DNA of 64,000 bases from Agromyces humatus (GTDB lineage Bacteria > Actinomycetota > Actinomycetes > Actinomycetales > Microbacteriaceae): contig NZ_JAJQPD010000009.1 in NCBI RefSeq assembly GCF_021228295.1, forward strand, positions 1 through 64,000, read 5' to 3'. Below are positions 17,101 to 24,681 of this stretch, piece by piece (position 1 is the stretch's first letter; each line of letters starts with the position of its first letter). A program made the translations under genes and the position numbers. The notes below the pieces were generated by a model, which worked only from the letters and a program-made list of their open reading frames with translations, did not search any database and was not told where the DNA came from.

Positions 17101-17262
17101 AACCCGAACAACTTCATCATCACGACGGCTGCAGGATTCCCCGAGGCCGCCGTGGTGGCGACACCCGACTCGCTGATGACCGGCTTCGGATTCGAGGGAA
17201 TCACGGGCGCCGACACGCGAGCCGAGTGGATGGGGCGTGCATTGGATCACCTGCTCGACTGA
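14158..17262 (+). CDS. Secreted M14 zinc carboxypeptidase, large multidomain
   Basis: 1034 aa. A signal peptide (cleavage near ASA-AE, residue ~32) is followed by a propeptide and an M14 carboxypeptidase domain. Zinc ligands are H183 and E186 (QHAREW) and H316 (NWHSFG); the catalytic base is E387 (TPELGE). VDPNRNYPEHFG is the substrate-binding Asn-Arg segment. After ~430, Ig-like modules and a long C-terminal region with an FDDI-type carbohydrate/MAM-like end (GLGVFVDDIEV) follow. It trims C-terminal residues from extracellular peptides. It is paralogous to the gene at 37293-40436, sharing the entire architecture. A strong ribosome site is present. Two hairpins downstream (17277-17357) mark its end. 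Confidence 0.92.
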   Translation: MIGTRSIPKRLAVGVAALAMVFAILGPVGASAAEEDGALDMYTADVSAAEAAEIAAGGFDVADSRVTDSGVSLDVVLTEQEAKGLRDRGVDVKVKKNKDGKSARQLAVEQAASGFEVFRSWDEPGGIRDELYGLAKDNPQLVKLKVLGETYEGREIIALKLTQGARGIADGTRPAVLHSSTQHAREWISTEVNRRLLNSYIDGWRANDKETRDLLRNNELWFVVVANPDGYQYTFDTERLWRKNLRDNDNDGQITRADGVDPNRNYPEHFGYDEEGSSSQISSETYRGPSAGSEPETQAMMSLFDQVDFSFQINWHSFGQWLLYAEGWQTGTPSADDPIYFALSGNRDNPAIPDFEPGLSSDVLYVTNGETTDFAHSQHGTLAWTPELGEGDDGGGFVFPDDEAQVQAEFERVLPFALDVAKSAADPADPVSHLGLETKPFYLESDDTYKDGLPLANFTFEYSYGDPQEVRVIARRSLGDVTLMYSINGDPAVAVPTEEWTGGEKYGGQTGAHYRIVSGLVTGTDPGDSVEVWFEGGGESSDSFTYQAVEETSNDVLIMAAEDYTGASPVQAGGPNYLDYYQDALDANGTGYDVYDVDARGRIAPDSLGVLSHYDAVIWYTGDDVVTRELGWGPGNASRLAMDEVFEVRDFLNEGGQLLYTGSWAGSQYTTNVGTQLYDPTAANAQCTSDPAVLERCRALVGSGDFTNDVMQYWLGAFLTISDAGTTDDGLLDAIGVDTPLTDLAWGFNGADSAANQGHSNSFITTSGILDPAVYPQFESWVAGRWDREGGPFEPRTGEAYAYSQLGDVSYKRLTNTIDVPAGGATMSFWTSYDTEVEWDHLAVEARTAGQDDWTTLPDANSHTSQSTGQSCPAGWRELHPHLDYYQTVVDTTCDPTGSDGGEWWAASGNSGGWQQWSVDLSAYAGGEVEVSIAYISDWATQGLGVFVDDIEVSTGAGTTSFEGGDTGGWEITGPPEGSAPNPNNFIITTAAGFPEAAVVATPDSLMTGFGFEGITGADTRAEWMGRALDHLLD

Positions 17263-17276
17263 GTCGACCGTTGAGC

Positions 17277-17314
17277 GGATGCCGCGTCACGGGGTCGCCC
17301 GTGACGCGGCATCC
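17277..17314. terminator. Perfect 17-bp hairpin after M14 gene
   Basis: GGATGCCGCGTCACGGG (17277-17293) pairs perfectly with 17298-17314 across a GTCG loop. There is no long T tract, as usual for high-GC actinobacteria. It lies between convergent genes and may serve both. Confidence 0.8.
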
Positions 17315-17329
17315 GTCTGTCCTGACGCA

Positions 17330-17357
17330 GGCACTGATGCCGGACGGCATCAGTGCC
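17330..17357. terminator. Second hairpin, probably for the GTPase operon
   Basis: GGCACTGATGCC (17330-17341) pairs with GGCATCAGTGCC (17346-17357) around a 4-base GGAC loop. It lies seven bases beyond the GTPase stop, so it probably ends the minus-strand operon. Confidence 0.75.
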
Positions 17358-17363
17358 GGAGTC

Positions 17364-19010
17364 TCATCCGGGATGCGTCGACCGCGCGCCCGGGTAGAGC
17401 TCGTCGAGCAGGCCGAGCGCCAGGTCGCTGAGCGCGGCCTGCAGCGCGCGTTCGAGCCGCTCGCAACCGTCGTCGGCGCCCGCGGGCGCGCGCCCGCCTG
17501 CGCCGCCGCCTGCGCCGCCGCCGTCGATGTTCGACCGCCGCGCCCACACGGCCGCGAGCTTCGCCTCGTTGGCGACGACCGCATCGACGACGAGCGGTCG
17601 CCAGAACGGCGGATACTCGCTCTGCTTCCACTCGCCCCGGCCGCGGCCGTAGTGCGCGATCGCGAGGTAGCGCAGCAGCGCCGACGTGACGAGGCCGTCG
17701 AGGAAGGCCTCCTCCCAGCGCAGGCTGGACTCGGTGCGGCCCCGCACGAGGTTGACGCCGCGCGCGACCCCCGCGCCGCCGAGGGCGCCGATGACGGCAC
17801 CGGCCACCATGCCGGCACCGAAGGTGAGGCCGCCCGCCATGAGGTCCGCGCCCAGCCCGGCGGCCGCACCCGAGAGCACGCCCGACACCACGCCGGCGCG
17901 TCCCTCGTCGATGGGGGCGTCGACGCGCACGTCGCTCGCCACGCGTTGCAGCACCTCGTCGGCGGCACGGCCCTCGAGCTCGTGGATCGCGATGAGTCGT
18001 TCGGTGCTCGACCGCAGTCCGGCGTCGAGCCGGTCGCTCATCTCACGCGTGGCCGTCGCCTGGGACTGCGCGCGCGCGGCGTTCGGCAGGCCGATCGAGC
18101 CGCCGAGCCGCGTCGCGAGGGGCTCGGCCGGCAACACGGCGCGGTCGCACGCGGCCTGGGCGATCGGTTCGGCGAGCGCGGTCATCGCCTGGTCGAACTG
18201 GTGCATGCGGCGATCGCGCCAGGCCTGCGAGAGCCGAGCGAAGCCGTCAACGAGGTCGCCGGAGGCCTCGCGGCGCGCCTCGTTGCGCCAGTTCGGCGCG
18301 CCCTGCGCCGGTTCAACTGGCGCAGAGGCCGCCGAAGTGGCGCGCCCGGGGACGCCGGCCGCAGGAGTGGCGCGGGAGGAGCCGCCGGCAGCCAGCACCC
18401 GCCCGATCGCCGCGAAGAGCGTGAGCTCCTGCACCCAGCACCGGGCGAACGCGTCGAGCGCGAGGACGTCGCGCACATGCGGAGCGTTGGCGAGCGCCGC
18501 ACGCCAGCGGTCGGCGTCGGCCGCCTCGACTTCGCGCTCGCGTGGCCGGCCGGTCTGATTGAGCAGCACCAGCACCGGCTTGCCGACCCACTCGAGCACC
18601 TCGAGCTCCGACTCGAGGTACCCGGCATCGGCAGGCTCCTCGGCCGCGTTCACGAGGTAGAGCACCACGTCGGCCTGCTCGGCCACGTTGCGCACGGCGA
18701 GCTGGGTGAGCCAGAACGCCCGATCCCGGTAGCGATCCCACACCTGCGACAGGAACCAGCCGATGGGGCTGCCGTCCTGCCGCAGTCGGCGCACGAGCCG
18801 CACGCTGTCGCCGAAGCCCGGCGTGTCCCAGAGGGTCAGCAGGTCGCCCTCTGCCGTCTGCACGAGCGGGAACGGCGTCGCCTCGACGGTGACGTGGGGC
18901 GCGTCGCGCACCTCGCCGACGTCGCGGCCGAGCAAGGTGCGCGCGAGCGTCGTCTTGCCGGCGTTCGTGTGCGAGATGAGCGAGAGGGCGATGGCGGCGG
19001 GCTCGATCAC
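17364..19010 (-). CDS. GTPase with DUF3482-like C-terminal domain
   Basis: 548 aa. An Era/Obg-like G domain opens the protein: P-loop SHTNAGKTT (residues 13-21), G3 DTPGFGD (62-68) and a degenerate G4 LNQTG (150-154; consensus NKxD). The C-terminal half has Gly/Ala-rich helices (GVLSGAAAGLGADLMAGG; GAVIGALGGAGVARG) that may insert into membrane, and ends in a Gly/Ala-rich tail. The start is GTG at 19008-19010, overlapping the upstream gene's stop. Together the pair resembles the DUF3482 GTPase / DUF2868 pair best known from proteobacteria. Residues ~221-242 are encoded by an inserted REP-like element. Cellular role unknown. Confidence 0.8.
   Translation of the reverse strand: MIEPAAIALSLISHTNAGKTTLARTLLGRDVGEVRDAPHVTVEATPFPLVQTAEGDLLTLWDTPGFGDSVRLVRRLRQDGSPIGWFLSQVWDRYRDRAFWLTQLAVRNVAEQADVVLYLVNAAEEPADAGYLESELEVLEWVGKPVLVLLNQTGRPREREVEAADADRWRAALANAPHVRDVLALDAFARCWVQELTLFAAIGRVLAAGGSSRATPAAGVPGRATSAASAPVEPAQGAPNWRNEARREASGDLVDGFARLSQAWRDRRMHQFDQAMTALAEPIAQAACDRAVLPAEPLATRLGGSIGLPNAARAQSQATATREMSDRLDAGLRSSTERLIAIHELEGRAADEVLQRVASDVRVDAPIDEGRAGVVSGVLSGAAAGLGADLMAGGLTFGAGMVAGAVIGALGGAGVARGVNLVRGRTESSLRWEEAFLDGLVTSALLRYLAIAHYGRGRGEWKQSEYPPFWRPLVVDAVVANEAKLAAVWARRSNIDGGGAGGGAGGRAPAGADDGCERLERALQAALSDLALGLLDELYPGARSTHPG
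18283..18350. repeat. REP-like element (TGCGCC family), copy inside GTPase gene
   Basis: It aligns over ~65 bases with the intergenic element at 9304-9367: TTGCGCCA..GTTCGGC, then CTGCGCC-GGTTCAACT-GGCGCAGAGGCC, then GAAGTGGCGC. It is translated in frame as a Ser/Ala/Pro-rich linker, so the coding sequence has absorbed a mobile palindrome. Confidence 0.75.
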
Positions 19011-20512
19011 GTCACCTTCCCCTTCGGCGGCTCGCCGGCGTCGGCCGCGGATGCCGCGGCGAGGTCGGCCTCGGCCGCCGCGAGATCGGGCGACGAGAGA
19101 TCGAGGAACACCGCGACGGACGCGTGGTCGTCGAGAAACTCGCGCCAGGCCGTGCGGCGGCCGGCGAGGCGCCCGTCGTCGTCGGGCCAGCGGGCGAGGA
19201 AGCCAGATTCGTCGATCAGTGCGATGAGCGGATGCCCCGTGGGCACGCCCGTGGCGAGCGCGTCGAGGAACGCGCCGTGCGCCTCCCGCTCGGGCGTCGC
19301 GGCGAGGCTGAACAGCGGAAGGATCACGGCGGTCTCGCTCGACGCCGCGCCGGGCGCCGGCGCCGGCGCAGCGGCGCCGGTCCAGAGCCCGAGGAGCGCC
19401 TCGTCGTCGCCCCATCCGATCGGCGGGTCGATCGTGGCCGCCGCCCCGCTGTACGCCCGCGAGAGCACGGCGTCGAGCCCCGCCTGCGCCTCGGGCGTCA
19501 CGCTGTAGCTGTAGGGCACGACGCGCACGCGACCCGGTCCGCCGAGGTAGCCCGAGACGAGCCGCCGGTAGTACGGCTCCGACAGCGGCAGCTCGACACG
19601 GACCGCGCGGCGGCGCTCGATCAGACCGGTGATGATCGCGAGCCCGATGCGGGGGATGATGACCACCACGGCCACGGTGCCGGCGAGCAGGTGCATCCAC
19701 GTTGCCGCATTCTCGCTCGCGGGCGCGCGGATCGCCTCGATCGCCGCCACGTCGGGGACCGGGATGCCCGTGATCCACGACCCGGGCGCGAGGGTCGCGG
19801 CGAGCAGCGCGCGCACCTGCTCGGCGCCGAGGAACGTGCTCTCCCACGACGCGCGATACTCGAACGCGAGCCCGCGGGTGTAGAGGCCGGCGACCACGCC
19901 GAGCGCGGTGGCCGCGGCGGCGAGGTGGAGCACGCGTGCGGCGCGGGCGCCGTACAACGGTGCGGCGATGCCCGCCCAGTCGGTGGGGAGCGCGGTGAGG
20001 ATCGATCGGCGCGCGGCGCCGGCATCGTCCGCACGGTGCCGTGTCAGCGGCGTGCGCAACGCCGCGACGCGGATGAGCATGGCTCGCACCGGCCCGGCCC
20101 CCGCGCCTCGGAAGGCGACGGAGCGCACGATGAGCGAGAGGTAGACGACGACGTTCCACACCACGAGGGCGAACACCGGTGGCGCGAGCAGGTTGATGCT
20201 CGAGCCGCCGCCGATGCGGTCGATGAGCAGCCCCAGCAGGAAGGCCGCGACGATCACGACGACGCCGACCCACGGCCGCCAGCCGAGCGCCCGCACCGTG
20301 CGCGGCACGGCGGGCTGGCGCGGGCCGATGCGTTCCAGTACCAGCTGCGCGCGGCGGCCCAGGAAATCCTCGGGGTTCGCCCCCTCGCCGACCACCTCGG
20401 CCGCGGCGCGACTCGCCCACTCGCGGTCGGCGTCGGACCAGAGCAGGCGATCGCGGTCACCCGTCTCGACGGCGCGGGCCGCGGTGACGTCGAGAGCCGC
20501 TGACTCGTCCAT
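19007..20512 (-). CDS. DUF2868-like multi-pass membrane protein
   Basis: 501 aa. A soluble N-terminus of ~85 residues is followed by two close membrane helices (VGVVVIVAAFLLGLLID; LAPPVFALVVWNVVVYLSLIV). Two more lie mid-protein (HLAAAATALGVVAGLYT; AGTVAVVVIIPRIGLAIITG), then a ~190-residue C-terminal domain. Start taken at ATG 20510-20512 (MDESAALDVTAARAVETGDR), because upstream in-frame sequence looks non-coding. The C-terminal domain contains PYSY, GWGDDEALLGLW and a Rossmann-like LPLFSLAATPEREAHGAFLD. DUF2868 proteins are regularly partnered with the DUF3482 GTPase. No function is established; a GTPase-gated membrane process is inference. Confidence 0.75.
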   Translation of the reverse strand: MDESAALDVTAARAVETGDRDRLLWSDADREWASRAAAEVVGEGANPEDFLGRRAQLVLERIGPRQPAVPRTVRALGWRPWVGVVVIVAAFLLGLLIDRIGGGSSINLLAPPVFALVVWNVVVYLSLIVRSVAFRGAGAGPVRAMLIRVAALRTPLTRHRADDAGAARRSILTALPTDWAGIAAPLYGARAARVLHLAAAATALGVVAGLYTRGLAFEYRASWESTFLGAEQVRALLAATLAPGSWITGIPVPDVAAIEAIRAPASENAATWMHLLAGTVAVVVIIPRIGLAIITGLIERRRAVRVELPLSEPYYRRLVSGYLGGPGRVRVVPYSYSVTPEAQAGLDAVLSRAYSGAAATIDPPIGWGDDEALLGLWTGAAAPAPAPGAASSETAVILPLFSLAATPEREAHGAFLDALATGVPTGHPLIALIDESGFLARWPDDDGRLAGRRTAWREFLDDHASVAVFLDLSSPDLAAAEADLAAASAADAGEPPKGKVT

Positions 20513-20667
20513 ATGCGCGAATTCTATGCCGGTGCCTCGAACGGCTCGGGGCGACGCGTGCACGGGGCATCCGCCCGCATGGATTTCGCCCTCGGTGAAC
20601 GAGCATGTCGGATGCCCCTGTTCGTCTTGACTCATCGATGCGCCCGTGTAAGCCTCGAATGCTGCAA

Positions 20668-20687
20668 TGTCGCAAGGGGGTGCGACA
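20668..20687. promoter_or_regulatory. Candidate operator upstream of ABC exporter
   Basis: Perfect 7-bp inverted repeat TGTCGCA-N6-TGCGACA, 93 bases before the exporter start. Size and symmetry suit a TetR- or MarR-type repressor. A TTGACT hexamer lies at 20627-20632. No regulator gene is adjacent. Confidence 0.45.
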
Positions 20688-20780
20688 CTGTACCCGCCGT
20701 CGGGCAGGTGCCTTCCGTCCACATGTCGTGGGGCTCCGCCGGTCGACTCTCTCCTTCCCGCCCTCCGACCCGGAGACCTC

Positions 20781-22514
20781 ATGCTCGGAAAAATCCTCTT
20801 CCGTTACCTGAAGCCCTACAAGTGGTGGCTGCTCGGCGTCCTGGTGTTCCAGATCGTGGCCGCGATCGGCACCTTCCTGCTGCCCAGCCTGAACGCCGAC
20901 ATCATCGACGAGGGGGTCTCAAAGGGCGACACCGCCTACATCTGGTCGACCGGCTCGGTCATGCTCGCGATCTCGCTCGGGCAGATCACGGCCTCGATCA
21001 TCGCCACGTACTTCGCGGCGCGGGCCGCGATGAGCGCCGGTCGCGACATCCGCAACGACGTCTTCGAACGCGTCTCGAGCTTCAGTGAGCGCGAGGTCTC
21101 GAAGTTCGGGCCTGGCTCGCTCATCACCCGCAACACCAACGACGTGCAGCAGGTGCAGATGCTCGCGATGATGGGCGGCACGTTCCTCGTGACCGCGCCG
21201 ATCCTCGCGATCGGCGGCATCTTCTTCGCACTGCGGCAAGACGTCGGCCTCGGGTGGATCATCGCGATCGCGGTGCCGGCGCTGCTCGTCATCGCCCTGC
21301 TCATCATCAGCCGCATGGTGCCGCTGTTCCGCAGCTACCAGAAGAAGCTCGACAGCGTGAACCGCATCATGCGCGAGCAGCTCACCGGCGTTCGCGTCGT
21401 GCGGGCGTTCGTGCGCGAGCCCATCGAAGAAGCACGGTTCGGCGAGGCGAACACCGACATCATGGTCGTCGGCCGCAAGGTCGGGTCGCTGTTCGTGCTG
21501 CTGTTCCCCCTCTTCATGCTCGTGCTCAACGTCACGGTCGTCGGAGTGGTCTGGTTCGGCGCGTTCGAGGTCGACGCCGGCAGCGTGCAGATCGGCACGC
21601 TGTTCGCCTTCATGCAGTACGTCATGCTCATCCTCACCGGCGTGCTGATGGCGAGCTTCATGACGATCATGATCCCGCGCGCCGCGGTCTCGGCCGAGCG
21701 CATCGGCGAGGTGCTCGACGCCGACACGTCGCTCATGCGACCGGCCAACCCCGTCGGCACGTTCCCGGCACCCGGCACCGTCACGTTCGCCGAGGCCGAG
21801 TTCAGCTACCCCGGGGCCCAGCACCCGGTGCTCTCGGGCATCTCGTTCACGGCGGTCAGGGGCGAGACGGTCGCCATCGTCGGCTCCACCGGGGCGGGCA
21901 AGACGACGCTCATCTCGCTCATCCCCCGCCTGTTCGACGTCACCGGTGGCAGTGTCGAGGTCGGCGGCGTCGACGTGCGCGAGGCCGATCTCGAGAAGCT
22001 CTGGAGCTCGATCGGCCTGGTGCCGCAGCGACCGTTCCTCTTCACCGGCACCGTCGCATCGAACCTGCGCTACGGGCGCGAAGAGGCGACCGACGAAGAG
22101 CTGTGGCACGCGCTCGAGATCGCGCAGGGGCGCGACTTCGTCGAAGAGATGGAGGGCGGCCTGAATGCCCGCATCTCGCAGGGCGGCACGAACGTCTCGG
22201 GCGGCCAGCGCCAGCGACTCGCGATCGCGCGGGCCATCGTGCACAACCCCGACATCCTCGTCTTCGACGACTCGTTCTCGGCGCTCGACCTCACCACCGA
22301 CGCCAGACTCAGGCAAGCACTCTGGAGGGAGTTGCCACAGGTGACCAAGATCGTGGTCGCGCAGCGCGTCTCGACCATCACCGACGCCGACCGCATCATC
22401 GTGCTCGACGACGGGCGCATGGTCGGGGTCGGCACGCACGACGAACTGCTCGAATCGAGCACCACGTACCGCGAGATCGTCGAATCCCAGCTCGGAGTGG
22501 AGGCAGCACGATGA
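20781..22514 (+). CDS. ABC exporter subunit with degenerate ATP site (heterodimer partner 1)
   Basis: 577 aa. A type IV (MDR-like) exporter half: six membrane helices, then a nucleotide-binding domain with Walker A GSTGAGKTT (from residue 368), Q-loop VPQRPFLF, signature NVSGGQRQR and Walker B ILVFDDSFSALD. The catalytic Glu is replaced by Asp497 and the switch His by Gln528 (VVAQRVSTI). That is the classic asymmetric, non-hydrolytic site of heterodimeric exporters such as TM287/288 or BmrCD. The start at ATG 20781 begins MLGKILFRYLKPYKWWLL. It overlaps the partner gene by ATGA. Substrate unknown; drug or lipid export is family inference. Confidence 0.92.
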   Translation: MLGKILFRYLKPYKWWLLGVLVFQIVAAIGTFLLPSLNADIIDEGVSKGDTAYIWSTGSVMLAISLGQITASIIATYFAARAAMSAGRDIRNDVFERVSSFSEREVSKFGPGSLITRNTNDVQQVQMLAMMGGTFLVTAPILAIGGIFFALRQDVGLGWIIAIAVPALLVIALLIISRMVPLFRSYQKKLDSVNRIMREQLTGVRVVRAFVREPIEEARFGEANTDIMVVGRKVGSLFVLLFPLFMLVLNVTVVGVVWFGAFEVDAGSVQIGTLFAFMQYVMLILTGVLMASFMTIMIPRAAVSAERIGEVLDADTSLMRPANPVGTFPAPGTVTFAEAEFSYPGAQHPVLSGISFTAVRGETVAIVGSTGAGKTTLISLIPRLFDVTGGSVEVGGVDVREADLEKLWSSIGLVPQRPFLFTGTVASNLRYGREEATDEELWHALEIAQGRDFVEEMEGGLNARISQGGTNVSGGQRQRLAIARAIVHNPDILVFDDSFSALDLTTDARLRQALWRELPQVTKIVVAQRVSTITDADRIIVLDDGRMVGVGTHDELLESSTTYREIVESQLGVEAAR

Positions 22515-24586
22515 CCGCGCAGACCCCCCTCTCGGCAGAAGAGCAGCTCGAGATCGAGCTCGGCGAGCAGGCACGCATCAACGCCGATGACTGGAGCGGC
22601 GCCGTCGCCCCGGGCAAGGCGAAGAACTTCGGCCAGAGCTTCGGCCGGCTCATCGGCCTGCTGAAGCCGCACGCCTTCGCGTTCGCCTTCGCGTCGATCC
22701 TCGGTGCGCTCGGCGTCGTGCTCGCCGTGTGGGCGCCCAAGGTGCTCGGCGAGGCGACGAACATCATCTTCGCCGGCGTCATCGGGCAGCAGCTTCCGCC
22801 GGGCACGACGACCGGCCAGGCCGTCGATGCGCTGCGGGCCGCCGGGCAGGACGACCTGGCGAACGTCGTCGCGACGGCCGGCGTCACTCCGGGCGAGGGC
22901 GTCGACTTCGTGCGCCTCAGCCAGGTGCTCATGCTGGTGCTCGCGCTGTACATCATCGCCTCGGTGCTCACGTGGCTTCAGGGCTACGTGATCAACGTGA
23001 TCATGGTGAAGACCATGTGGCGCCTCCGCGAGTCGGTCGAAGCCAAGATCAACCGCATGCCGCTCAGCCACTTCGACAAGGTGCAGCGCGGCGAGCTGAT
23101 CTCGCGGGTCACGAACGACATCGACAACATCACGCAGACGATGCAGCAATCGCTGTCGACGGTCATCACCTCGGTGCTCACCGTGCTGGGCGTGCTCATC
23201 ATGATGTTCTCGATCTCGTGGCAGCTCGCCCTCGTGGCGCTCGTGTCGCTGCCGCTGATGGCCGTGATCTTCGGCATCATCGGCCCGAAGTCGCAGAAGG
23301 CGTTCGGCATCCAGTGGCGCAAGGTCGGGCGCCTCAACGCCCGCGTCGAGGAGTCGTTCTCGGGGCACGCGCTCGTCAAGGTGTTCGGTCGCGAACAGGA
23401 CTCGCGGGCGAAGTTCCAGGCCGAGAACCAAGAGCTCTACGAGGCGAGCTTCAAGGCGCAGTTCCTGTCGGGCATCATCATGCCCGGCATGATGTTCATC
23501 GGAAACCTCACCTACGTCGGCATCGCCGTGCTCGGCGGCCTCATGGTCGCGAGCGGTCAGCTGCGACTCGGTGACGTGCAGGCGTTCATCCAGTACTCGC
23601 AGCAGTTCACGCAGCCGCTGTCGGAGCTGGGTGGCATGGCCGCGGTCGTGCAGTCGGGCACCGCCTCGGCCGAGCGCGTCTTCGAACTGCTCGACGCCGA
23701 CGAGCAGGAGCCCGATGCGGCCGACGCCCCGGCGCCGGTCGAGGGTGACGGCACGATCGTGTTCGACCACGTGTCGTTCTCGTACAACCCCGAGCACCCG
23801 CTCATCACCGACCTGTCGTTCCGGGTCGAGCCGGGGCAGACGGTGGCGATCGTCGGCCCGACGGGCGCCGGCAAGACGACGCTCGTGAACCTCATCATGC
23901 GGTTCTACGAGCTCGACGGCGGGCGAATCCTGCTCGACGGGCAGAACATCGCCGACCTCGCCCGGCGCGACGTGCGCGCCCGCACGGGCATGGTGCTCCA
24001 AGATCCGTGGCTGTTCGCCGGGTCGATCCGCGAGAACATCCGCTACGGCCGACAGACGGCGACCGACGACGAGGTGCTCGCGGCTGCGAAGGCGACGTAT
24101 GTCGACCGGTTCGTGCACTCGTTGCCCGAGGGCTACGACACCGTGCTCGACGAAGACGCGTCGAACGTCTCGGCCGGTGAGAAGCAGCTCATCACGATCG
24201 CCCGTGCCTTCGTCGCGCAGCCGTCGGTGCTCATCCTCGACGAGGCCACCTCGTCGGTCGACACCCGCACCGAGCTGCTGCTGCAGCACGCCATGGCGGC
24301 GCTGCGACAGGGCCGCACCTCGTTCGTGATCGCGCACCGTCTCTCGACGATCCGCGACGCCGACCTCATCCTCGTGATGGAGCACGGCGACATCGTCGAG
24401 AAGGGCAACCACGACGATCTCATCGCCGCGAAGGGCGCGTACTACCGCCTCTACAACTCGCAGTTCGAGCAGGCCGCGACCGACCTCGACGCCGAAGAGG
24501 CGCTCGAAGACGGCACCGTGGTCAGGTCCGAGGCGCCGAACGCGCTCGAGTCGGTGATCACGGCCGCGGGCGAGTCCGAGCTGTAG
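22511..24586 (+). CDS. ABC exporter subunit with catalytic ATP site (heterodimer partner 2)
   Basis: 691 aa. Partner of the preceding subunit, with a ~55-residue N-terminal cytoplasmic extension and an extra ~45-residue extracellular segment between the first two helices (GQQLPPGTTTGQAVDALRAA), as common in this subfamily. The nucleotide-binding domain has Walker A GPTGAGKTT, Q-loop VLQDPWLF, the non-canonical signature VSAGEKQL, and a complete Walker B LILDEATSSVD (Glu578) and switch IAHRLSTI (His609). The consensus catalytic residues sit here while the signature is degenerate, complementing partner 1 so that one composite site is active. Followed by a strong hairpin at 24624-24653. Confidence 0.92.
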   Translation: MTAQTPLSAEEQLEIELGEQARINADDWSGAVAPGKAKNFGQSFGRLIGLLKPHAFAFAFASILGALGVVLAVWAPKVLGEATNIIFAGVIGQQLPPGTTTGQAVDALRAAGQDDLANVVATAGVTPGEGVDFVRLSQVLMLVLALYIIASVLTWLQGYVINVIMVKTMWRLRESVEAKINRMPLSHFDKVQRGELISRVTNDIDNITQTMQQSLSTVITSVLTVLGVLIMMFSISWQLALVALVSLPLMAVIFGIIGPKSQKAFGIQWRKVGRLNARVEESFSGHALVKVFGREQDSRAKFQAENQELYEASFKAQFLSGIIMPGMMFIGNLTYVGIAVLGGLMVASGQLRLGDVQAFIQYSQQFTQPLSELGGMAAVVQSGTASAERVFELLDADEQEPDAADAPAPVEGDGTIVFDHVSFSYNPEHPLITDLSFRVEPGQTVAIVGPTGAGKTTLVNLIMRFYELDGGRILLDGQNIADLARRDVRARTGMVLQDPWLFAGSIRENIRYGRQTATDDEVLAAAKATYVDRFVHSLPEGYDTVLDEDASNVSAGEKQLITIARAFVAQPSVLILDEATSSVDTRTELLLQHAMAALRQGRTSFVIAHRLSTIRDADLILVMEHGDIVEKGNHDDLIAAKGAYYRLYNSQFEQAATDLDAEEALEDGTVVRSEAPNALESVITAAGESEL

Positions 24587-24623
24587 GCGCAGGCCGAAAC
24601 TCCACGCCACCGCACCGCGAACC

Positions 24624-24653
24624 GAGCGGATGTCCCACACGGGGCATCCGCTC
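24624..24653. terminator. Hairpin terminator between exporter and amidotransferase genes
   Basis: GAGCGGATGTCCC (24624-24636) pairs with GGGGCATCCGCTC (24641-24653) with one G-T pair and an ACAC loop. It is placed between convergent genes. Confidence 0.75.
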
Positions 24654-24657
24654 GTTC

Positions 24658-24681
24658 GCGTTCACGCGTTCACGCGTTCAC
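24658..24681. repeat. Octamer tandem repeat GCGTTCAC x3
   Basis: Three perfect copies. The repeat overlaps the 3' end of the amidotransferase gene: on the minus strand GTGAACGC units supply the last codons and the TGA stop. Confidence 0.85.
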
